Source: Rosa chinensis
Lineage: Eukaryota; Streptophyta; Magnoliopsida; Rosales; Rosaceae
DNA: 64,000 bases
Reading direction: 5' to 3'
NCBI RefSeq assembly: GCF_002994745.2
Contig: NC_037089.1
Coordinates: 82,918,347 to 82,982,346 of the forward strand
The notes below the pieces were generated by a model. It saw nothing but the letters and a program-made list of their open reading frames with translations, did no database searches and was not told where the DNA came from. Of this stretch, positions 1 to 10,830 are shown one piece after another. Position 1 is the stretch's first letter, and each line of letters opens with the position of its first letter. The position numbers were made by a program, and so were the translations under genes.

Positions 1-3000
1 CTTATCTGGGTTAGCCTCGATACCTCGCTCGCTGACGATGTAGCCCAGAAATTTGCTAGCGGTGACCGCAAAGAAACATTTTTCTGGGTTGAGGCGCATA
101 CCGTAGGCCAGGAGGATGGTTATTATGATCCTGAGGTTTGTGACATGTCCGCTGGCCTTTATGCTCTTAACTAGCATGTCATCCACATAGACCTCGATAA
201 TTTTTCCCAGATGCTCAGCGAACATGGCGTTCATCAACCGCTGATAAGTTGCACCGGCGTTCTTCAGACCAAAAGGCATGACATTGTAGCAGTAGAGGCC
301 TTTGTCGGTGGTGAAGGTGGTGCATTCTTGGTCGCTGGGGTCCATTCTGATCTGATTGTACCCGGAGAAGGCATCCATCATGCTGAGGAGTTCGTGTCCG
401 GCGGTTGCATCGACCAGCTGATCGATACGAGGTAGCGGGAAACTATCCTTTGGGCATGCCTTGTTTAGGTTTTTGAAGTCGACGCACATCCGCCACTTGC
501 CGCTGGGCTTCTTCACCATTACCAGATTTGAGATCCATTGAGGGTAGATGACCTGGCGGATGAATCCAATGTCCCGTAGTTTGGCGACCTCCTGTCCGAT
601 TGCCCGGTATTTTTCCTCATCAAAAGCCCTCCGCTTCTGTTTGATGGGATAGAAGGAAGGTTTGATGGTCAGCTTATGGGTGATTATTTCAGTGGAGATG
701 CCAGGCATGTCCGCATAGGACCATGCAAAGACGGTGGCGTTGTCACGTAGGAATTGAGTGAGTTCTGCCTCTACTTCTGGGTCTAGCTGTGCGCCTATGC
801 GGACTGTCCTTTCAGGATGCTCGTCTGAGATGCAGACGACCTTCAGCGATGTGTCCGGGTTGACCGGCTCCTTCATTACATATTTCTTCTCCTCATCTCT
901 AGGATCCTCAAAGATATTCGGTGGTGGTGGGTCATTACCTACTGTCAGGATTTCATGGCGGCGCGTTGACCGTGCTACAGTTGTTGAATAGCATTCTCGT
1001 GCCAGCTGTTGGCTTCCCCTCATGCAGCCTGTGCCGTTGGGCGTGGGGAACTTCATGAGAAGCATGTATCCGGCAATGATGCACTTGAGCTTATTAAGCG
1101 CTGGTCGACCAATGATGGCGTTGTACGAACTAAAACAGTCGACAATGATGAACTCCGTGTGTACCTCCGCCATACAGGGACTAGTGCCAATAACTAGTCG
1201 CATGTAATCCGACCCCAGTGGTTGTGTGATGTCACCGGAGAAGCTGAGCAGTGGCTCGTGATCCTGGAGTAGTTTTCTGTTTCGCTTGAGATGGTCGTAG
1301 CAACCGCTGAAGATGACGTTGACAGCGGACCCGCTATCCACCAAGATTCTCCCCACCGAGAATTTGCCAAGAATGGCATCGACCAAGAATGGGTCGTCAT
1401 GGGGTAAATGTACTCCGCGCTCCTCCTCCTCTGAAAAGGTAATAGGTTCCCAACCTGATTTCGGTAGTTTGGCGGATCTTTCGTAGCGGATGTTGCAAAC
1501 TTCCTTTGGGTGGTTGGCGCGCTCATAGCGCTTTCTTGCCCTGTGAGACATGCTGGTGATTGGAGCACCGCCATCGATGGTGTTGATGCGGCCCAGGGTC
1601 TCAACGTTGGCAATCACTGGTGGTGGTTGGCGCACCTTGAACTGCTCCAACTTGCCGTCTCGGTACAAAGTCTCAATGGCTGTTTTGAGAGCATTGCAGC
1701 TGTTCGTATTGTGGCCGCTGTCTGTGTGGTATTTGCACCACTTGCCGGTGTTCCTGGGTTTGCCTGTTTTTGGGTACTTTGGAGGGGGTGGAGGCGGGAT
1801 CTGATCTTTGCACTGATTATAGATATCTTCATATGAGGCCGTTAGGACCGTGAACACTGCATACCGCTGCGAGGATTCTGTCTGCTTGTTGTTGTTATCC
1901 CCATGAGTTGGACGGTTCCCCTTGTAAAAATGCTGCCCCTTCTGCCACTTGGTTTGGTGGTGGCCCTGCTGCCACTCTCTTTTCTTGTCAGTTGGCGGTG
2001 CTGAGGGGGGCTTGTCAGCTGTTTCCTGGTGACTGGAAGATGGTTGCGTTGCCCTTGCTGTCGTTGTCGGCGGTGGGGTTTCTCCATATGTAATAAATTC
2101 CGCCTGGGCGTGAATGACCGCCTCACTCATGACGTGGTCGTATGTTGCATTGGGATGGTTGTAATTGAGGTGATAGAGGAACGGTCCCTTGAGGAGTCCC
2201 TTCCTGAAGGCCGCCGATGCCATGGTCTTGTCCAGGTCGCGGCATTGAGATGCTACCGCCCGCCACCTGGTGACAAAGGCCTTCAGAGATTCGTCCTCCC
2301 CCTGTTTAACGCCGAGAAGCTGACTTGTATTGTGATGTCCGGCGGATAGTAAGATGAAGCGGGAGAGGAAAGCATGCGACAGTGCATGGAATGAGCCGAC
2401 AGATCCTGGCGGACATTCAAAAAACCAGTTCATTGCCTCGCCGTCCAACGTTTCGCTGAATAAATGGCACAAGGTGGCGTCGTCGAAGCCCTTGTTGTTG
2501 GTGACCTTCTTGAAGGTGTCCATGTGGACAAAGGGATCGGTCATTCCGCCGTACTGTGACATCTTTGGGGTTTTTGCATGTGTTGGTCTGACGGCCTGCA
2601 GGATCGCGGCGGAAAAGGGGCCGGGCCTGGAAGTAAATAGCGGGTTCCGGGTTGACGTCGGGACACCCGTCTCCGCCCGAATCAACCTCTGTTCCAGTTG
2701 GTGCATCCTGTCCAATAGCTGGGCGGTTGCGTCGCCGACAGAATCGGCCCGACTGATTTGCCGAGTTGGCTTGTGCCTAGGCATGGGCGGATCCTCCTCG
2801 GTCATTGTCCTGGTATTCGAGCGATTGGTGTGCGGAAGTGATTCCGCCACTTGTTCTGACATTAGTTGAGGTATGGGCGGTGGTCCCATTCCTGACAACC
2901 CAGGTGGGTTCAGCGGTACATGCATTTGTACGACCGGCCCTGGCGCTACTGTGCCGGCGTTGGGTCGACTTCGCCTGGTGCTGCGTGACTGCTCGCTCTG

Positions 3001-3324
3001 TGCCGGGCGGTCGGTGGCCGCCAAAGTGTTTTTTAGTTCCTCAAAACGCGTCATGAGCGCGGCCATCTGTCTCTGGGCTTCGACCTTCTCCCTGCGCTCC
3101 TCCTCACGTTCTCTATTTGCCTTATGAAGATCCGTCAGTGCCATCTCGTACATGGTGACGAGATCCTGGCCTGACGGGCGGCTGCTGCCTGGATTTGCCT
3201 CACCGCCGGGGTTGGCCGGGGTTGTGAATAATGCGCGGTTAACGCCGATCGCGGGGTCGGAAGGTTGGGGAATGGCGGGGAGTTCTGCTTGCTCCTCAGC
3301 GTTTCCCCCGCTATCGTTAGTCAT
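1..3324 (-). CDS. Gag-protease-reverse transcriptase polyprotein of Tat-lineage Ty3/gypsy element A (3' part beyond window)
   Basis: Read on the minus strand from ATG at 3324-3322, the frame stays open for 1108 codons to the left edge. In order: a charged, glutamine-rich N-terminus; a Retrotrans_gag-type domain (about 2560-2100); a basic linker and a knuckle-like Cys/His stretch (WCKYH...GHNTNSC, about 1735-1690); an aspartic protease core ILVDSGS (about 1350); then reverse transcriptase with WRMCVDFKNLN, a MDAFSGYNQI stretch, MPFGLKNAGATYQR and catalytic YVDDMLV (about 193-173). The protein would package element RNA, mature the polyprotein and copy RNA to DNA in cytoplasmic particles. RNase H and integrase should lie left of the window. 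The start is chosen because it is 37 bases inside the primer binding site and no earlier in-frame ATG was noticed. Absence of any stop or frameshift suggests a recent insertion. Tat assignment is from motif style and LTR layout. Confidence 0.9.
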   Translation of the reverse strand, partial: MTNDSGGNAEEQAELPAIPQPSDPAIGVNRALFTTPANPGGEANPGSSRPSGQDLVTMYEMALTDLHKANREREEERREKVEAQRQMAALMTRFEELKNTLAATDRPAQSEQSRSTRRSRPNAGTVAPGPVVQMHVPLNPPGLSGMGPPPIPQLMSEQVAESLPHTNRSNTRTMTEEDPPMPRHKPTRQISRADSVGDATAQLLDRMHQLEQRLIRAETGVPTSTRNPLFTSRPGPFSAAILQAVRPTHAKTPKMSQYGGMTDPFVHMDTFKKVTNNKGFDDATLCHLFSETLDGEAMNWFFECPPGSVGSFHALSHAFLSRFILLSAGHHNTSQLLGVKQGEDESLKAFVTRWRAVASQCRDLDKTMASAAFRKGLLKGPFLYHLNYNHPNATYDHVMSEAVIHAQAEFITYGETPPPTTTARATQPSSSHQETADKPPSAPPTDKKREWQQGHHQTKWQKGQHFYKGNRPTHGDNNNKQTESSQRYAVFTVLTASYEDIYNQCKDQIPPPPPPKYPKTGKPRNTGKWCKYHTDSGHNTNSCNALKTAIETLYRDGKLEQFKVRQPPPVIANVETLGRINTIDGGAPITSMSHRARKRYERANHPKEVCNIRYERSAKLPKSGWEPITFSEEEERGVHLPHDDPFLVDAILGKFSVGRILVDSGSAVNVIFSGCYDHLKRNRKLLQDHEPLLSFSGDITQPLGSDYMRLVIGTSPCMAEVHTEFIIVDCFSSYNAIIGRPALNKLKCIIAGYMLLMKFPTPNGTGCMRGSQQLARECYSTTVARSTRRHEILTVGNDPPPPNIFEDPRDEEKKYVMKEPVNPDTSLKVVCISDEHPERTVRIGAQLDPEVEAELTQFLRDNATVFAWSYADMPGISTEIITHKLTIKPSFYPIKQKRRAFDEEKYRAIGQEVAKLRDIGFIRQVIYPQWISNLVMVKKPSGKWRMCVDFKNLNKACPKDSFPLPRIDQLVDATAGHELLSMMDAFSGYNQIRMDPSDQECTTFTTDKGLYCYNVMPFGLKNAGATYQRLMNAMFAEHLGKIIEVYVDDMLVKSIKASGHVTNLRIIITILLAYGMRLNPEKCFFAVTASKFLGYIVSERGIEANPDK

Positions 3325-3360
3325 GGTGATTGTAGCGGGATGACCTTTTGTTCAAAAGGT

Positions 3361-3378
3361 TCCCACAGACGGCGCCAA
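3361..3378 (-). other. Primer binding site of element A
   Basis: On the minus strand this reads TTGGCGCCGTCTGTGGGA directly after the LTR. The first part (TGGCGCCG) matches the 3' end expected of plant tRNA-Asp; the second half diverges. Element B has a similar site at 27971. Confidence 0.65.
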
Positions 3379-3894
3379 TGTTAATGTCTAAAAGTCTAGC
3401 GGTAGCTGGACCTTAGTTAACGCTGATCCGGTGGGCGGATCGGTACTTGTGTCGTTACTGTAGTTCCCGTTACCTGTCAAGTAAAATACAATGGGCGTCA
3501 GAGGGAGACCGCGCTGGGCGGTCTTCAACTCTCCGATGCCTAAGTTAGTCAATGTATTTATGTTGACAAAGTAACAGTAGGTAAGTATTGAATGCGTAAT
3601 TAATGAGGAGAGAGGAGAGAACCTTTTATAGGTGAGGGAGGGACTGATCTTGTCTTTGTTTTCGATGTGGGACTGATATGCTTCAGTTCTCAGTTTCAGA
3701 AGCTTCTGACGCTATTTTGGCGTGGCCCGTGGCGGCGCGTCGCCGGCGATCTGGGGATGGTCCAACGCTGAGGTTGTGGCCCGCCTGGCGGTGCGTCTAC
3801 ATGTCATTCCTTTAGTTGGAATTAGTACCTTTGGCGGTACAATGAGCGTGGCTCATTATAGCTAATTATGCTTGCAAATGTACATGTATGTACA
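3379..3894 (-). mobile_element. 5' LTR of Tat-lineage element A
   Basis: A 516-bp block bounded by TG and CA (plus strand TGTTAATGTC...ATGTACA), abutting the primer binding site. On the minus strand it contains a TATA box CCTATAAAAGG at 3632-3622, correctly oriented to transcribe gag-pol. The LTR aligns by eye with the one at 54730-55216, so A and C belong to the same or sister families. The partner LTR is outside the window, so target duplication and age cannot be judged. Confidence 0.85.
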
Positions 3895-4887
3895 GAGAGA
3901 ATTAAAAAAACTTAATGGGGTAAGTGGGAAAAAAATCCCTAGAAATGGGGTAAATGGACAAAAACCCTTTTTTTTATTTGTCATCTAATACTATAAGTTA
4001 TAATAGATTGAACTAAAAGAGGAGATAGGATTGATATATACTCTTAATTAGTTAAGACCTCCCCCGTCTATTGAACATCTAAGAGTAATAATAGATTGCA
4101 CTATAAGTAATGGATCAAATTGCAGACGAGTGCTTGTGTGCACACAGGTACAAATGGACTGCACAAAAATGTAATCGAAGCGTTGAACTCAAAGTACTAA
4201 TACGTGATTGTATTACACCTATAATGAGTTAAAGTTAAACTACAGCACATGAGTGGAACCAAATGGTATTATTTTGTTATGGTTTGACCCGTAATCATAT
4301 ATGAAATTGCGGATATATAAATTTAGCAAAACTTTTCCTCAGAATCTATTGCAAAAAAGGGATAATCTAGAATTTTGAGTTGTAAATTATATATATACTT
4401 TATGCAAATGGAAAATTAATTTGGTGAATTTCTAGGCAATAAGAGTCGAAGAAGGTCAATCACTTTTTCTTAAAACTAGCATTCTTAATACCAAAGAATT
4501 GGATGTAAAAGTGAAGAAAGCTCTTTGTTCCTGATTCTCCTTTAACTAGATCCTGGAACCACAAGAATCATTAGTTAGAATGGGATTCCAACTCAGCACC
4601 TTTTTTTTGTTGTTGAGATTTTGAAAAAGTTGCTTTAGTTTGGAGATTGTCTATCAATCAACTGCACTACAAGTATCAATTGAGCGAGCAGCTAATTAGA
4701 CTTTTTTTAAGGAAAGCTGACAATTCCTATTAAACTTAAGAAGATAACTCTCCCTTGAGATCATATCAGAAATAAAAGGATCGAGGCCCAATGCTTCAAG
4801 GGAAAAAAAATTGAGAATTCGTAAAAGCAAAATGAGTTAATTTGGGAGAAGCCACAATATTAACTTGAATGAACACTAAGCAACTAA
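3895..4887. other. AT-rich intergenic stretch, no gene seen
   Basis: About 1 kb of AT-rich sequence between the LTR of element A and the CACTA element. No coding frame, RNA gene or transposon terminus was recognised. Confidence 0.5.
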
Positions 4888-5439
4888 CACTAGTACAAAT
4901 ATTGAATCAGACGACAGCTAAAAACTGTCGTCTGATACGGAGCTAACTGTCGTATATCTCACTGCCGTCTGATGAAATATGATTTAGAGAACCATCGTCT
5001 GAAGAACTCGGCATCCATGTCGATAGCATGTCGACAGGCTGTTGACAGCATTAACTGTTGTGTGAACGTTACTCAGACAACGGGCAACTTAAGAACCCGT
5101 TGTGTGATTGTGATTCAGAAGTCGTTTTTTTTTATAACCGTTGTGTGACTATTATTCACACAACTAAAACATTGATAGCATCCGTGATCTGTATTAATCT
5201 CATACGACAGTTTTTATTATATGACTGTTGTGAACTTATGTGTACATATGATAATTTTTTGTGCGGTTATTGTTGTCCTAATAGATTGATTCACTGCATT
5301 ATATATGCTAGAAGTGGAATCAAAAATACTAAATTAACAGTAATATATAGAAGAAATTGTTATAATATATCCACATCAAGCATCATAATGGATTATGCAA
5401 AGGTAATCTTTTATCTACAAAATGAGTAGATCTAATGGT

Positions 5440-6034
5440 ACTCTCCTAGCAATATACATCCAGAAATTTATTTAGCGAGTCTTGCTTTGCAAGCTCTGCC
5501 GCTCTCATGGCCTCATTGGCCTTGCTTTATTGCATGTATACACTCTGGCCCCCAACCTTGGCAATGCCATCTTTTCCTACTGTTAAGTCTACCATTTCAA
5601 AAATGTTGATCACAGCTCTTGAAGGCCACCATCCCATTACACCTGGTGGCTTCCCTTAGGGATCACGTAGGCGCCATAATTGTCCCTTGACAGCTTCCTT
5701 TTTGGACCCAAAATGAGCATTTTGGCCTGACAAGGCACGTCTTGGAGAAATTGAGCCAATGTCAGTGGCTCAAGCTATATATTGTCGACAAGTTCGAAAT
5801 ATATTATTTAGAGGCTAAATAAAGCCTACTATGGAGAATTATGCGAGCTATAAGAAAAGGAAATGATGGAAGCATGGAAATGAAAATTCAACTTTAGCAC
5901 ATTTTCTTACTTCGGCTAGGAGAAACCAAGCTAAACAAGGAAAGAGGGGCGGAAGACTAACCAAACAAGATTCAAATAAGTTTAAACTTTCCAGATTAAT
6001 ACTAGACATCCCAAGGATAATTTCTTATGAAGAG
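5440..6034. other. Unassigned interior of the CACTA element
   Basis: Between the left subterminal repeats and the LTR-like block. The minus strand at about 5700-5480 has a coding-like composition (reading GWWPSRAVINIFEMVDLTV in one frame) broken by stops. It was not matched to a family; a decayed transposon or host exon is possible. Confidence 0.3.
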
Positions 6035-6967
6035 TGTAAGATCTAGTTTTAAGTGGAAAGCCTTCAAACAATCAGCCCAATTTTGTACAGAAGCAAAACT
6101 GGAAAACTGGAACTGTAAGAGGTCCAGCAGCGTTTTTGGCCCAACCACTATACTAAAAGCTCTGAAATTTTACCAGGATGATCTACACTCATAGTGGAAC
6201 ATTTCTTATGAAGAAGTCACGGTGAAAATCTGAATTCTTGATGGATATATAATTGAAGGAATAAAGGAGCCGAAAGTGCTTCCTTATCTCCAAAATTCAT
6301 CATTCCTTATCTCCAATTATGCTTCTTTATCTCCAAAATTCATCATTTCTTATCTCCAATTAATGCTCCACTATCATTTGTTTAATGCCAACTGCTTTGG
6401 CATGGTAGCCTATAAATAGAGGTTACAAATTCATCACAAAAGACACATTCACAACAATAACATCTCTAAGATGATCTAAGTCTCTCTAGAGCAAACCTCT
6501 CTAAGAGCAACTCCTCTCCTTCTTTTTCTCTTACCGGTGATCACATTCCTAGTCCTAGTATTCTCACAAGCCGACTTTCAGTGCCACCAAACCCTCTGTC
6601 AACGTACTTCGGTCCTAGTCTCCTTGGGAGTTGACGGTAGTGCCGCGACCACAACGGTTACAGAACCAGCCAAGCAAGGGTAATGCCCTAGCAACCCAGC
6701 CAAGCTAAAGTCACGCTTTAGCAAGTTCTCCTCACTTCCTAGTGGTTCTCGCTTTGCTCGATCTACAACATCGAGTATCGATTGTGATTTTCAAAAAGCT
6801 CAGCAAAAGTCCTCACCACGAGGCACAAAGAATCCCACGACGAGGTTGGTGCTCTCCTCGTCCACAATCTCTTGAAAGAAGTCAGGTCAAGGGACACCCC
6901 CGACGACCGCACCCGAATGGTGCTGGCACGCCCTCGCAAGAAAAGAGACTGTTGACCAGCTGCAACA
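6035..6967 (+). mobile_element. LTR-like fragment of a Ty3/gypsy element
   Basis: The block begins TGTAAGATCTAG, contains a TATA box (TATAAATAG, 6411-6419) about 380 bp in, followed by a transcribed-leader-like stretch, and ends near GCAACA before AAATTGGAGCC, which resembles a degraded primer binding site. No target duplication was found and the right boundary is uncertain. It lies inside the CACTA element, so it was either captured or inserted later. Confidence 0.4.
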
Positions 6968-7209
6968 AAATTGGAGCCAAACACTTCCTACACAGAAGCA
7001 TGCATGATTAACACCAAAATAGGGGAGAAACAAAACCAAGTCTTTGCAATCCACAAAACCAAGAAACAAGTCCAAGCAGCTTAAGAGACATTATGCAACA
7101 CATGAAGTCAACTCATAATCAGACTGAATCCTCAATGACCTGGGATTACATGCAGGTATCAATAAAAGAATATATTATCAAGAAAGCAAAATAGATAAAT
7201 TAAACTTAC

Positions 7210-7256
7210 ACTTGGTCTAAGTTCTGGATTTTTGCACAACATGCTTTTAACAGAAC
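7210..7256 (-). pseudogene. Short exon-like piece resembling a protein kinase C-lobe (NEK type)
   Basis: On the minus strand, between an AG acceptor and a GTAAGT donor, one frame reads KSMLCKNPELRPS. This resembles the end of the kinase domain of plant NIMA-related kinases, where the arginine of the LRP-type motif is conserved. Only about 15 residues are present and another frame would give a different reading, so this is tentative. Confidence 0.25.
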
Positions 7257-7532
7257 CTCAACTGCAAAGGAAGAAAGTAGGAGAATATATGAGGGAAACA
7301 ACGTTATCGGTCAACAAATAGATTCATTGACAAGCTCATGGCTACTGCCGGCACAGCCAGAGGCAGATAGTTCGATCCTGTTATCACTTTACTTGCAATA
7401 TCATAATCCATACTCCATACTCCATAGCATTTTTTTTCTTTTCAGTCACCAGTGACTTCTTTTTTTAGGAAAAGAAAATACGACAGTTCTAAACTTTAAT
7501 ATTGGATTGATATCAACAAGACAGAGTTGTAC

Positions 7533-8949
7533 CTCATGCACAGCAGATCCGTTTTTAGAATTTATGATGTAGTGCACACCTACCTCTCCTGATAGATAAC
7601 CAAAAGCAAACTCAATAGTTGCTGACTTGATGCCACCATTCGTGGAAGAATGCATCTCTACTACCCTTCCTTTGTAACCTAGCTTTCTGGCCCATTTGGT
7701 ATACATGCTTAGTTGTTGTTTTACAGAAACCTAAATTATAAAATTTACAAAATCAAGTAACAGAAGAAAAAAAATGTGTATGTGCTTAGGGAGGGAGGGA
7801 GGGGGGTGGGATAGAGAGAGAATGTGCATTCATGAAGTTTCATCAAGCTCTTGACCACATCCACAATCTTTTTCTGACATTAAAAAATAAATAAGTAAAG
7901 ATAAAATGTGGAAAAACAATAGTTTCATAGACTTAGGCTGACATGAGGTAATATCATATAAAAACTACGTTCAGATTCCCCTCAAAGTGCTGGCTTGCAT
8001 GTTGTTTATAGTTCCAACACAAACCTTAGACTGATTTTAGGTGAATCAAAATTTATCCTATCCCTGTCCATTTATGAAATAAAAAAGTACTAGATTATGC
8101 ACATTTTTGTGAAGATCGAGTGGGTTAAAAACAAGGACTTCACATACAGAGCACCTTAGAGAGTATTCAAATTTGAGACTTTGCAATATCTCTCTCTTGT
8201 ATGGAAACAAATGGAAGATCATCTAACCTCAGGGTAGCCTGTGCCACTAGCTTTTATAATTAGACATGCTCCCTCCATGTCATATGGTCCCTTAAGAAGC
8301 TTGGAAATCTCATATTTATTCAAAATCTTGCTCATATCTAGAGATGCATCATATGCCTTCCTAAAAAGCCCATAATTGATAGCATATATCTCTGCTAACT
8401 GTGTAATAAGTTTTGCTTCTTCAGCCTACAGAAATAAGCAATTGTGAATGTCAAATCCTCAACTTCAAATGAGGAAAGAAAAAATATGATTGAGCAACTT
8501 TTATACTTGAACATTTTGGTGGAGAGATAAAATTAATATGCAACTAGCACGCTTGACTAGTAAAATAATGGGTACTCATGGCTATTGCCGGCACAGCCAG
8601 AGGGCTTAAACTTGTAATCTCTAACGATGCACCCTACTAAAATTGATCGGACCTCCATATACAGACAACTCAATGAACTTAAAAGTGAGGTGGAAAAATC
8701 AATTGATAGAATAGTATAACCAAAAATACACTAAGTTCGATAATGTGTTACCTTATATGTCAAGTCTCTGAGAGCATCAACCACTCTAACACTATCAGCC
8801 AAGTTGGCAAGAACCTCATTGGACTCAGCAGTGTCATCCCAAAGGTCATGGTCGTGTATCAGTTGTTCTTGCTCATTCCGTCTTTCTTCTTCAAGCTCCA
8901 GTGCCAATGGGGCCAACATCTCAGCTCGGAGAACAACATCTTCAATCTT
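7533..8949 (-). pseudogene. Three-exon fragment of a chloroplast peptide chain release factor PrfB3-like gene
   Basis: Three minus-strand exons in gene order: 8949-8752 (contains IEDVVLRAEMLAPLALELEE and ends LRDLTYK before GTAAC), 8424-8228 (CTGTAG acceptor, AEEAKLITQLAEIYAINYG..., ends GYPEV before GTTAG) and about 7722-7533 (YTKWARKLGYKGRVVEMHSS, NGGIKSATIEF, GYLSGEVGVH, ends AVHE before GTACAAC). These match the helical and core domains of RF2-class release-factor relatives of the PrfB3 type, which in Arabidopsis binds and stabilises petB mRNA in chloroplasts. The transit peptide exon and the last exon were not found. In the third exon the conserved acidic/aromatic stretch before GYLSGE is shortened by a few residues, and its 3' splice acceptor lacks the expected AG. 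It is therefore a captured, non-functional copy. Confidence 0.7.
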
Positions 8950-9454
8950 CTTTTTCAATGAAAATAATCATAAACAAACTCAAAACTATAATTTTGAATT
9001 CCATGCAATCATTAACAGTAGAACTTAAAACTTGAGAAAATCATTATATTATGGTCAGTTGTTTAATTTGCTAAAACAAAACCAATAACTAACAACCTGC
9101 TTTAGGGTCCTCATTTAAGCCATACCCATTTCCAAGGTTGAATTTTGAGATACAGACAACCTTATCTCAGATAAAATTGCTTAATTTTGAGTTGGGTCCA
9201 CCCAATTCATAACAAGAGAGCTACAAACATAGAGAGAAGGAGATAGAGAACATACCCAGTTGTTTGTAGAACTTGTTCTTGTCATGGGCGCAGTGAGTGT
9301 GTAGAGACTGCTGGGTCTTTCTCTTGGAATGTTTCCGCGTTGAATACCATGAACACCTTCTCAGCAACTTTATACAAGCCAGAGCAAAAAGTAAAACAAA
9401 AGAATACCATGAACACCTTCGCAGTCAGATTTCCTCCATACCCAAAGAATATAC

Positions 9455-9456
<2 letters not shown>

Positions 9457-9504
<48 letters not shown>

Positions 9505-9518
9505 ACACACACACACAC
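9457..9518. repeat. (CA)n microsatellite
   Basis: An almost pure CA dinucleotide run of about 60 bp inside the CACTA element, between the release-factor exons and the hydrolase exon. Confidence 0.95.
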
Positions 9519-9883
9519 TAACTTCTATGCAAAGAAGAGTTAGATCACTTCTACCAACTCAAACTCAACTTGTCGATCTGCACCATTGAAATAATCAATC
9601 TAGTAACTACCATAAGCCAATACTAATCATTGCTGCTGAACACAATCTACAGATCCACAAAATCAACCACCTAAACCAATTAAACAAGCAAATCCAAAAT
9701 CTCCCATATAAAAAACCTGTCCTTTTTTTCACCACACACTTGATCCAACAAAAATGCAGTAGCACATACAAATTGTCTATACAATTCTCAACCATAAACA
9801 CATTTGATCCACCAAAATGAACTAAACATGAAATCTAATCACTATCCACATATACAAAATATAAATATACAAGAATACCGTAC

Positions 9884-10109
9884 CTGCAGAAGAACCCACA
9901 AGCAAAATTCTATTAGCAGACAAATTCTTAGAGACCAATTTGTAGCCAGCAATCACATCCTTGATTTCTACAAACCCAGTAAGAGAAGCCTTCCCAGTTG
10001 ACCTCCCAACTCCTCTCATGTCAAAAGTGACAGCTTTGAAACCTTTCTCGGCTGGAGTGTGAGATTCGGAGGTTGTCATATGAGAAAAGCAGTGAAGGGT
10101 CAAGTGCAT
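9884..10109 (-). pseudogene. Exon of an alpha/beta hydrolase superfamily gene (KANL3/Tex30-like)
   Basis: The minus strand encodes GFKAVTFDMRGVGRSTG, then SLTGF, and NRILLVGSSAG before a clean donor (CTGCAG|GTACGG). The GxSxG-like GSSAG is the nucleophile elbow typical of this plant hydrolase family, and DMRGVGRS is the preceding strand and loop. Sequence upstream of the exon (about 10150-10060) looks like a degraded continuation (LVHAL in one frame). No further hydrolase exon was found to the left: the next coding pieces belong to the release factor. It is thus a captured exon inside the CACTA element rather than an intact enzyme gene. Confidence 0.65.
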
Positions 10110-10562
10110 GAACCAAGAGCCCCATCGGCAGCAGCTTCACAACTCTACTTTGTCACAGTTGAAACCAAGAAACCAATCAATTTAATAACACAAATTCACA
10201 AACAAATGAGAAGAAAGTTAGTAATTAGAGAGAAGAACACCACGAAATGTAAACAAGCTGAGAAACAACTATCTAATTTCCTCATAACCTAACCATATCA
10301 ATTTATCAAGCAAACAGAAATAGATTGACTGCAAACCTTTATTACCCACTTACCCAGAAACCTTCTTAGCCCCAATTTGAAATTTTGCCTTCAATCCCAA
10401 ATCCACAGCTCCAATGTTTGAATTCAAATCTCAGTTACCCATAGCTAAATTTCGATTCCGCCAAATGCAACACACCACTGTCGAAGATCTGAAGAACCCT
10501 AGAGGTTACCCATTAGGTTTTCTACTGCCTCTGAACCAGAAAACCCCAAATCAATCAGATCA

Positions 10563-10715
10563 CACAATAAACGCAATTTTAGGTCTCAGAAATGAAAGAA
10601 GAAGACGAGGAAGACCAGGCATCGGAAATTGCAAGAGAAAGGGGGTTGTTACTTGTGAGATTTTTGGATTTGATGTTGGCTTGAGCCCGGTCGGAGTAGA
10701 GCTCGAATTACCCAT
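10563..10715 (-). CDS. Possible small 5' exon downstream of a promoter-like region
   Basis: A minus-strand ATG at 10715 opens a 50-codon frame starting MGNSSSTPTG, with a possible donor (GTAAC) after about 21 codons. It is preceded by a pyrimidine-rich leader (the GA run at 10800-10828 on the plus strand). The MG start could be a myristoylation signal if translated. It may be the captured 5' end of one of the gene fragments to its left. No homology was recognised. Confidence 0.2.
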
Positions 10716-10795
10716 TAGGTTTTGGTCGGGTTTTGTCGAAGAGAGAGAACGCTTTGGTTGGGGTTTGTCGAAGAAGAGATAGGGTCTATAGAGGG

Positions 10796-10799
<4 letters not shown>

Positions 10800-10828
<29 letters not shown>
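10800..10828. repeat. (GA)n microsatellite
   Basis: A run of GA dinucleotides; on the minus strand it is the CT-rich leader typical of plant 5' untranslated regions. Confidence 0.9.

Positions 10829-10830
<2 letters not shown>

Noticed and set aside
1194..1613. 139-codon minus-strand frame and overlapping plus-strand frames across 211-3343
   Set aside because: These are other frames of the long gag-pol reading of element A, whose correct frame contains all expected motifs.
9282..9543. Cys-Val and Thr-His repeat proteins on both strands
   Set aside because: They are translations of the CA microsatellite.
9884..10109. Functional alpha/beta hydrolase gene
   Set aside because: Only the exon with the nucleophile elbow is present; downstream exons with the remaining catalytic residues were not found.
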